Below, piece by piece: positions 1-4,440 of a stretch of 6,676 bases of DNA. The DNA comes from Gammaproteobacteria bacterium. Its GTDB lineage: Bacteria > Pseudomonadota > Gammaproteobacteria > SZUA-229. The notes under the pieces are model-generated. The model ran no database searches. It saw only the letters and a program-made list of their open reading frames with translations, and was not told where the DNA came from. The stretch spans positions 1 to 6,676 of the forward strand of contig JALTRC010000655.1 in NCBI GenBank assembly GCA_026998145.1, in the 5' to 3' direction. Position 1 is the first letter of the stretch; every line of letters starts with the position of its first letter. The translations under genes and the position numbers were made by a program.

Positions 1-1143
1 GGCGCACAGAGATAACTGGCTACGCTCTGCCTGAGCCTGAAGTTTAGGGAAAATATCCGCCAGATGTCGCCGGTTATATAACTGGCTTAGCTCATCGGTT
101 ATGGAAATCTTTCTGAGCTTTTCATTGCCGTCTTTAAGACTTCTGTCTCGTTCATGTATGGCATCCACCATATCCGCAAATTGATTATAGAGGCTGGCAA
201 TTTCCGTGCTGGAGTTTGAACGCTTTATTTCAGGTTTTTCACCCTGTGTCATTTTTTCTGCGGCTATGACCAGGTCCTTAATCGTATGGCTGATACGTTT
301 GATAGCAATAATGCCGAGAAACAGAAGAATAAGAGAGCTGCTGATAATGATAATCAGCGAGTGTTTATTGAATTTTAACAAGGGTGAAAATAAACGGGTT
401 TCTGATTCGGCCAGCCATAGTTGTGGGGCGTTTTCAGCAGCTTCAATGATGCGAATGGGTACCAGTCGATAACGCTCATTATTAAAATTAATGTGATTAT
501 CGATGGCAGTGAATTCGCCTTTAAAATCAGTTGAGGTTGTGGCGATAATATGGTTGTTCTTTACAATAAAAATATGGCTGCCCGGGTTTCGTGGCAATGA
601 ATCAAGCCATTGGTTGTCAATAATGAATCTAACTACAACACTGCCAACTTTCTCGCCTTTATAGCGTATCGGTGAATAGGTAACAATGCTTAAAAGATTT
701 TGTTCAGTTAAATACAGCAGCTTTGGTGTTTGACTGTTGGTGATTTTAATAATCTTTTCCGTTACCGGCTGATGATTATTATTTAGCAGTATGGTTTTTG
801 TATCGGAAAATATAATGATATTAAGATCCGTTGTTGCACCATATTTTTTTGTAAACAGTTTGCCAAGGGATTCAGCATCAGCTCCAATGCGGGTAATTGC
901 ATAGAGGTACTGTTTTATTTGCGGGTCTTTGGCAATAATTCGAGTATATTCTTTAAGTTCTTCCTTGGTTTTTATAATTTCCCTTTCATATAGCCGGGCA
1001 ACCTGCTCCTGTTGTTGTATTGAGGCATCAACAATAATCTGCCGGGCTGTGTAATTGGAAATGCCTAATACCAGTAAAACAAAAACAATCAGCATTGCCA
1101 TTATGGCAATGAGCCTTGACTGATATGTTTGAAAAAATAGCAC
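1..1143 (-). CDS. Membrane diguanylate cyclase, Cache-HAMP-GGDEF, C-terminus cut by window edge
   Basis: Translating the minus strand gives 381 uninterrupted codons running off the left edge. The order is: a short N-terminus; membrane helix at about residues 11-28; periplasmic region 30-261; second membrane helix 262-281 (SLIIIISSSLILLFLGIIAI); HAMP-like segment about 282-335; then the start of a GGDEF domain at 349-361 (TDELSQLYNRRHL). The periplasmic region has a Cache-type stretch (IVTYSPIRYKGEKVGSVVV, about 151-169, then FIVKNNHIIA, about 192-201). The family makes cyclic di-GMP from two GTP at the inner membrane when its sensor domain is engaged. The GG[DE]EF active site and inhibitory site lie beyond the edge, so activity, or an additional EAL domain, cannot be judged. 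The start is GTG at 1143, with AGAGG (1151-1155) seven bases upstream; the first in-frame ATG (1101) would fall inside the first membrane helix. The HAMP lacks its usual early proline (RISHTIKDLV). It follows the PstS-like gene in the same direction and may be its signalling partner (inference). Confidence 0.88.
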   Translation of the reverse strand, partial: MLFFQTYQSRLIAIMAMLIVFVLLVLGISNYTARQIIVDASIQQQEQVARLYEREIIKTKEELKEYTRIIAKDPQIKQYLYAITRIGADAESLGKLFTKKYGATTDLNIIIFSDTKTILLNNNHQPVTEKIIKITNSQTPKLLYLTEQNLLSIVTYSPIRYKGEKVGSVVVRFIIDNQWLDSLPRNPGSHIFIVKNNHIIATTSTDFKGEFTAIDNHINFNNERYRLVPIRIIEAAENAPQLWLAESETRLFSPLLKFNKHSLIIIISSSLILLFLGIIAIKRISHTIKDLVIAAEKMTQGEKPEIKRSNSSTEIASLYNQFADMVDAIHERDRSLKDGNEKLRKISITDELSQLYNRRHLADIFPKLQAQAERSQLSLCA

Positions 1144-1288
1144 CAGGGAGCCTCTGATTAACGCTGGACGAAACAGTTTGCGTTTAAAATGCGTGGCATC
1201 AAGGCGCCGAATAGCACCCAATAGCAGGCTCGGGGAGATTTGCAAGGCAGAGGCCGCGTATTTTAAATGTGAAATATGAGCTCATGAG
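1144..1288 (-). other. Intergenic leader between binding protein and cyclase, with two tiny overlapping ORFs
   Basis: This 145-base gap separates the binding-protein stop from the cyclase start. About 1150-1260 looks richer in G+C than the genes on either side. Read on the minus strand it holds a 28-codon ORF (ATG 1285, TGA ending 1199; begins MSSYFTFKIRGL), whose TGA overlaps the ATG of a 13-codon ORF (MPRILNANCFVQR, 1199 to 1158). The cyclase frame is also open through the gap back to a TGA at 1282-1284, without an ATG. The ribosome binding site of the cyclase is at its left end. No strong hairpin with a T-run was seen, so read-through from the binding-protein gene is possible. There are two overlapping short palindromes at 1276-1285 and 1281-1288. 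Whether the tiny ORFs are translated or the segment is a dispersed repeat cannot be told from this window. Confidence 0.35.
1151..1155 (-). promoter_or_regulatory. Ribosome binding site of the cyclase gene
   Basis: The minus strand reads AGAGG, then seven bases, then GTG at 1143-1141. This spacing is what selects the GTG start over the only nearby ATG, which lies inside the first membrane helix. Confidence 0.6.
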
Positions 1289-2179
1289 TTATTCAGAGGG
1301 TTCCTGGTGATTAAGGGGCAATAAATGATATTTTTTTGCAACCTTCAGGAATGAATCACCACTTTGCACCTGCTTAATGGTGGTTAATACATCCTTTGAT
1401 GGATCCATGTTCGTAATAGCCGAGAGTATTCGGTAAAAGGGATACTGGCCAGTTTTCAGGTTTTTTGCATTGGCCTGTAAATGATCGATAGTGATGGCTT
1501 TTACATGACTGTCTTTACCAAATTCCCAGGTTGATCCCGTATGGCCAATAGCGGTTTTAAAATCACTGACCAGTTTAACCATTTCATTGGCACTGGAAAC
1601 ATTCAGACGATCTTTTCTAAAGTCACTGGCATCTGGCAGAATGGTTTTCCAGTGTCCAGGGCGTTTTTTACAATGCAGGCGTGTAATAACAACAATCGGT
1701 TTATCCAGGCCGCCGACTTCTTTCCAGTTTTTTATTTCACCTTTAAAAATTCTTCTAACCTGATCGGTAGAAAGATTTTTTACGGGGTTATCCTGGTTTA
1801 ACAAAATCAGAATAGGCTCTTTTGCAATGGGGTAGATTTTGAGCTGCTTGCTATCCAGCTCCTGCTGGCTCAGGGGGCAGCAGACAAAGCCAAAGGTTTC
1901 ATGGTCTGCGGTGCTTTGTTTTGCCAGCTTGATGCCCGCATTGCAGCCCATGCCAAGGCTGGAGTTTTTACCGAATAATGCCAGTTTTTTTCCTGTCTTT
2001 TTTTCCAGTTCATCTTTAAGTGAATCAAAAATAACCCAGGCAAAGTGGGCGCCAGCACCACTGATAGTGTTATTTTTCTGTGGGGGCTGTTGGCTGGAAA
2101 ATGCATTGGCAGTGAGCAATGCAAACAGCGCAAGAACAGAGAGAATACGAATAAAAAAAGGCATAACTGTCGTGTGCAT
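1289..2179 (-). CDS. PstS-like periplasmic substrate-binding protein with a Cys/His ligand motif
   Basis: A 296-residue secreted protein of the PstS-like solute-binding fold (PBP_like_2 type). Residues 1-26 are a Sec signal peptide with a hydrophobic core and an Ala-x-Ala site before Phe27 (TANA-F). There is no lipobox, so the mature protein should be soluble in the periplasm. Family landmarks are SGAGAHF (40-46), the segment from LSTDQVRRIFKGEIKNW to EVGG (136-157), PIVVITR (161-167) and YPFYRILSA (246-254). In phosphate-binding PstS the arginine after this beta strand is followed by a Gly-Ser-Gly-Thr loop. Here the same place reads LHCKKRPGHW (168-177), with further cysteines at 79 (GMGCNAG) and 100-101 (FVCCPLS). 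Phosphate binding is therefore doubtful; a metal, a cofactor or disulfides are possible (inference). No permease or ATPase genes adjoin it. The start is ATG 2179 with AGGA seven bases upstream; a second ATG at residue 6 is less well placed. The next gene is a membrane cyclase on the same strand. Confidence 0.88.
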   Translation of the reverse strand: MHTTVMPFFIRILSVLALFALLTANAFSSQQPPQKNNTISGAGAHFAWVIFDSLKDELEKKTGKKLALFGKNSSLGMGCNAGIKLAKQSTADHETFGFVCCPLSQQELDSKQLKIYPIAKEPILILLNQDNPVKNLSTDQVRRIFKGEIKNWKEVGGLDKPIVVITRLHCKKRPGHWKTILPDASDFRKDRLNVSSANEMVKLVSDFKTAIGHTGSTWEFGKDSHVKAITIDHLQANAKNLKTGQYPFYRILSAITNMDPSKDVLTTIKQVQSGDSFLKVAKKYHLLPLNHQEPSE

Positions 2180-2186
2180 AAAAGAA

Positions 2187-2190
2187 TCCT
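2187..2190 (-). promoter_or_regulatory. Ribosome binding site of the PstS-like gene
   Basis: AGGA on the minus strand lies seven bases before ATG 2179. It favours this start over the ATG five codons further in. Confidence 0.55.
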
Positions 2191-2221
2191 GTTTAAATAA
2201 ATTAATGCTTTTATCAGTTAT

Positions 2222-2240
2222 TACCGTTTTTAAATCGGTA
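2222..2240. promoter_or_regulatory. Inverted repeat upstream of the PstS-like gene, possible operator
   Basis: TACCG and CGGTA flank nine A/T bases, giving a 19-base near-palindrome whose centre also pairs partly (TTT/AAA). It sits 43 bases upstream of the PstS-like start codon, in an AT-rich stretch where its promoter would be expected. No convincing -35/-10 pair could be fixed, so its role as a repressor or activator site is only an inference. Confidence 0.3.
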
Positions 2241-2260
2241 TGATGATGCTAGCAGAAATT

Positions 2261-2287
2261 ACCCGTTTGTAATCCTTCAAACGGGGT
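2261..2287 (-). terminator. Second hairpin downstream of the SLC13 gene
   Basis: CCCGTTTG (2262-2269) pairs perfectly with CAAACGGG (2278-2285) around an eight-base loop. On the minus strand it is followed only by TAATTTC, a poor T-run. It may be a back-up terminator behind the hairpin at 2305-2325, an mRNA-stabilising stem, or a protein site upstream of the PstS-like gene. Confidence 0.4.
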
Positions 2288-2296
2288 AGTGCCGGT

Positions 2297-2325
2297 AAAA
2301 TTCAGCTCGGCCCAAATAGCCGAGC
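2297..2325 (-). terminator. Probable terminator of the SLC13 gene
   Basis: A perfect seven-base stem, GCTCGGC (2305-2311) with GCCGAGC (2319-2325), encloses a seven-base loop. It begins one base past the SLC13 stop codon on the minus strand. The following bases are TGAATTTT, a weak but present T-run. It should end or reduce transcription from the permease gene before the PstS-like gene. Confidence 0.6.
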
Positions 2326-2326
2326 G

Positions 2327-4300
2327 TTAAAAAATCAGGTTTAACATGCTAAGGGAAACGATCAGGAATAAAACGGTCATAATGCCGCCGGCTCGCATAA
2401 AGTCGATTACCCGGTAACCACCTGGCCCCATAATCAGGGCATTAACCTGATGGGTTGGAATCAGGAATGAGTTTGAGGTGGCAATGGCAACCGTGAGGGC
2501 AAAAACAGCCGGGTTGGCGCCCGCACCTATGGCAATATTCACCGCCAGTGGCACCAGTAGCACGGTGGCACCCACATTGGACATGACCAGGGTAAAGAAG
2601 GTGGCCAGTAAGGCAATGGCTGCCTGTAATACCCAGATAGGTAGATCGCCCAATACGGACAGGGTCTGTTCTGCAATCCAGGCGGCAGTGCCACTGGTTT
2701 CAACCGCAAGACCTAATGGGATCAGGCTGGCCAGCAGGAAGACAGTTTTCCAGCTGACCGCTTCATAGGCCTCATCAATATTCAATACGCCGGAAATCAC
2801 CATGCCAATCGCCCCGGTGAGCAGGGCAATGGACAGGCGCAGGTCGGTGAATAACACCATGCTCAGGGCAATGGCAAAAAACAGGCTGGCCCAGCCCAGC
2901 TTGTGGGGGCGCAGTTCTTCATGGGGGTATTCGGTGGTGACCACTACGAAGTTTTTATCTTTTTCCAGGCGGGCCAGAGCATCCCATGGGGTCTGTACGA
3001 TGAGTGTATCACCGGCCTGGAAAGGCATATCTCGAATACCATCGCCTTCCCGCAGGGTTTCGCCGTTACGGTGCAGGGCGATCAGGGCAATCCCATATAC
3101 CTTGCGCATCCATACATCACGGGCGCTCTTGCCAATCAGGGAGGAGCCGGGTGGGATAACAATTTCACCAATACCGGCCTTGGAAGGGGACAGGTCATCT
3201 GCAAAGGTGACCAGCTCGGTGCGGCGTTTCAGCTTGAACTCATCGACCAGTTTATCGATATTTTTAGGGGATGCCAGAATGCCCAGCACCGTGTTGCCAC
3301 TAATGCCCGTATCCCGTGCAATGGAGCCGGGGCCGATGCGCGCCGCTTCCTTATTCTGCTTGACGGCAATAATACGAATGCGGTGGGAGTGCTCGATTTC
3401 ATCCAGTGTTTTGCCTACCAGCGGGCTGTCTTCCGGTACGAATACTTCACACAAATCATACTTAAAGCCGTAAGTGGTAGTGAAGTACTCCATGGCATTA
3501 GAGCCCACAGTAGCGGCGGTATCTTCCTTTTTAGTGGCAACGGGTAATACAAAGCGCCCGGCAACAATAAAATACAGAATGCCGGAGGCAACCAGTGCCA
3601 GGCCGATAGGGGTGACAGAAAATAATGACCAGGTTTCCATTTGCTGGTCAGCGGGCAGTGCCTGATTTGAGGTGAGAATCAGATCATTGAGTAAAATTAA
3701 CGGGCTGGAACCAACCATGGTCACCGTGCCGCCTAAAATGGCGCAGAAGCCCATGGGCATCAGCAGGCGTGACATGGGCACGCCGGAACGGGCGGAAATA
3801 CGGCTGACTACCGGCAGGAATAAAGCGGCGGCGCCAACATTTTGCATAAAGGATGAAATAATCCCCACGGTGCTGGATATGATGGGAATAATGCGGGATT
3901 CTGTGGTGCCTCCCACTTTCAGAATAAAGGTGGCGACCTTGCTCATCAGGCCGGTTTTATCCAGCCCGGCACCGATAATCATTACCGCAATAATCGACAT
4001 CACCGCATTACTGGCAAAGCCATTGAATATTTGCGAGCTATCCACCAGCCCCTCCTCAAGGCCCATCAGAGGATAAAACAGGGAGGTTAGCCCCAGCAGT
4101 ACCATAATGCAGATAGCAGCCACATCCACATCGACAATTTCAAAGGCAAACAGGTAAATCGTAAGTAGCAGAACGGCAGTCACCCAGGCCACTTCGATCG
4201 TGGGTACGGAACTGGCGAGGAAGGCGGCAATTATCGTGAAGATAACACCAGCGATGATTTTCTTTTTAACGGGATTTGGGGTCGTTTCGAGTTCGGCCAC
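2327..4300 (-). CDS. SLC13/DASS-family permease with two RCK_C (TrkA-C) domains
   Basis: A complete 657-residue inner-membrane transporter. Residues 14-254 and 467-657 are two hydrophobic halves, each with several helices; residues about 279-356 and 366-450 between them are two soluble RCK_C-like domains (VFVPEDSPLVGKTLDEI; IVIPPGSSLIGKSARDVW). The two halves carry matching family motifs: FMQNVGAAALFLP (151-163) and VMSNVGATVLLVP (572-584), which correspond to the SNT sodium/substrate motifs, plus TSNSFLIPTHQVNALIMGPG (608-627) near the end. Family members with this layout are Na+-coupled uptake systems for sulfate, dicarboxylates or similar anions; the RCK_C domains are thought to bind a regulatory ligand. 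The substrate cannot be read from the sequence. The start is GTG 4300, with AGAGAGA ending five bases upstream; no in-frame ATG occurs before residue 66, which would delete the first helices. An intrinsic terminator separates it from the efflux gene upstream, so it is likely transcribed alone. Confidence 0.92.
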   Translation of the reverse strand: MAELETTPNPVKKKIIAGVIFTIIAAFLASSVPTIEVAWVTAVLLLTIYLFAFEIVDVDVAAICIMVLLGLTSLFYPLMGLEEGLVDSSQIFNGFASNAVMSIIAVMIIGAGLDKTGLMSKVATFILKVGGTTESRIIPIISSTVGIISSFMQNVGAAALFLPVVSRISARSGVPMSRLLMPMGFCAILGGTVTMVGSSPLILLNDLILTSNQALPADQQMETWSLFSVTPIGLALVASGILYFIVAGRFVLPVATKKEDTAATVGSNAMEYFTTTYGFKYDLCEVFVPEDSPLVGKTLDEIEHSHRIRIIAVKQNKEAARIGPGSIARDTGISGNTVLGILASPKNIDKLVDEFKLKRRTELVTFADDLSPSKAGIGEIVIPPGSSLIGKSARDVWMRKVYGIALIALHRNGETLREGDGIRDMPFQAGDTLIVQTPWDALARLEKDKNFVVVTTEYPHEELRPHKLGWASLFFAIALSMVLFTDLRLSIALLTGAIGMVISGVLNIDEAYEAVSWKTVFLLASLIPLGLAVETSGTAAWIAEQTLSVLGDLPIWVLQAAIALLATFFTLVMSNVGATVLLVPLAVNIAIGAGANPAVFALTVAIATSNSFLIPTHQVNALIMGPGGYRVIDFMRAGGIMTVLFLIVSLSMLNLIF

Positions 4301-4305
4301 GGAAA

Positions 4306-4312
4306 TCTCTCT
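4306..4312 (-). promoter_or_regulatory. Ribosome binding site supporting the GTG start of the SLC13 gene
   Basis: The minus strand reads AGAGAGA followed by TTTCC and then GTG at 4300-4298. It is purine-rich and correctly placed although not a perfect Shine-Dalgarno, and no alternative ATG exists nearby. Confidence 0.5.
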
Positions 4313-4393
4313 TTTGGAATGGTTTTTATTATTTTGGGGATGCTGCCTCGTATTTTTCTACTCAAAGCAGCTGATAAATGCCATGTTAGCATC

Positions 4394-4432
4394 AAAAAGA
4401 GGGGCTGGACAGACTCTAAATGCCTGTCCAGC
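4394..4432 (-). terminator. Rho-independent terminator of the RND efflux gene
   Basis: A perfect nine-base stem, GCTGGACAG (4404-4412) with CTGTCCAGC (4424-4432), surrounds an 11-base loop. On the minus strand it is followed by CCCTC and then TTTTT (4394-4398). It starts eight bases after the stop codon of the efflux gene. The remaining gap to the next start (4301-4393) must hold the SLC13 promoter, but no clear -35/-10 pair was found. Confidence 0.82.
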
Positions 4433-4440
4433 GGGAGATT

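Noticed and set aside
206..472. Plus-strand 88-codon open frame at the left end
   Set aside because: It is antisense to the second membrane helix and HAMP segment of the cyclase, whose domain order is clear; hydrophobicity on the opposite strand explains it.
1289..2179. Calling this gene pstS, the phosphate-uptake binding protein
   Set aside because: The phosphate-binding Gly-Ser-Gly-Thr loop is absent, Cys/His residues occupy the cleft motifs, and no pstCAB genes adjoin it.
1839..2243. Plus-strand 134-codon frame opposite the signal peptide of the PstS-like protein
   Set aside because: It is low-complexity and antisense to a gene with signal peptide, ribosome binding site and family motifs.
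2802..3547. Two long plus-strand open frames (2802-3473 and 2903-3547) opposite the SLC13 gene
   Set aside because: They lie wholly antisense to a well-supported permease, overlap each other and show no recognisable domain.
2327..4300. Potassium transport (Trk/Ktr) function suggested by the RCK_C domains
   Set aside because: The membrane halves carry SLC13/DASS motifs, not the P-loop filter of potassium channels; RCK_C domains occur in many SLC13 permeases.
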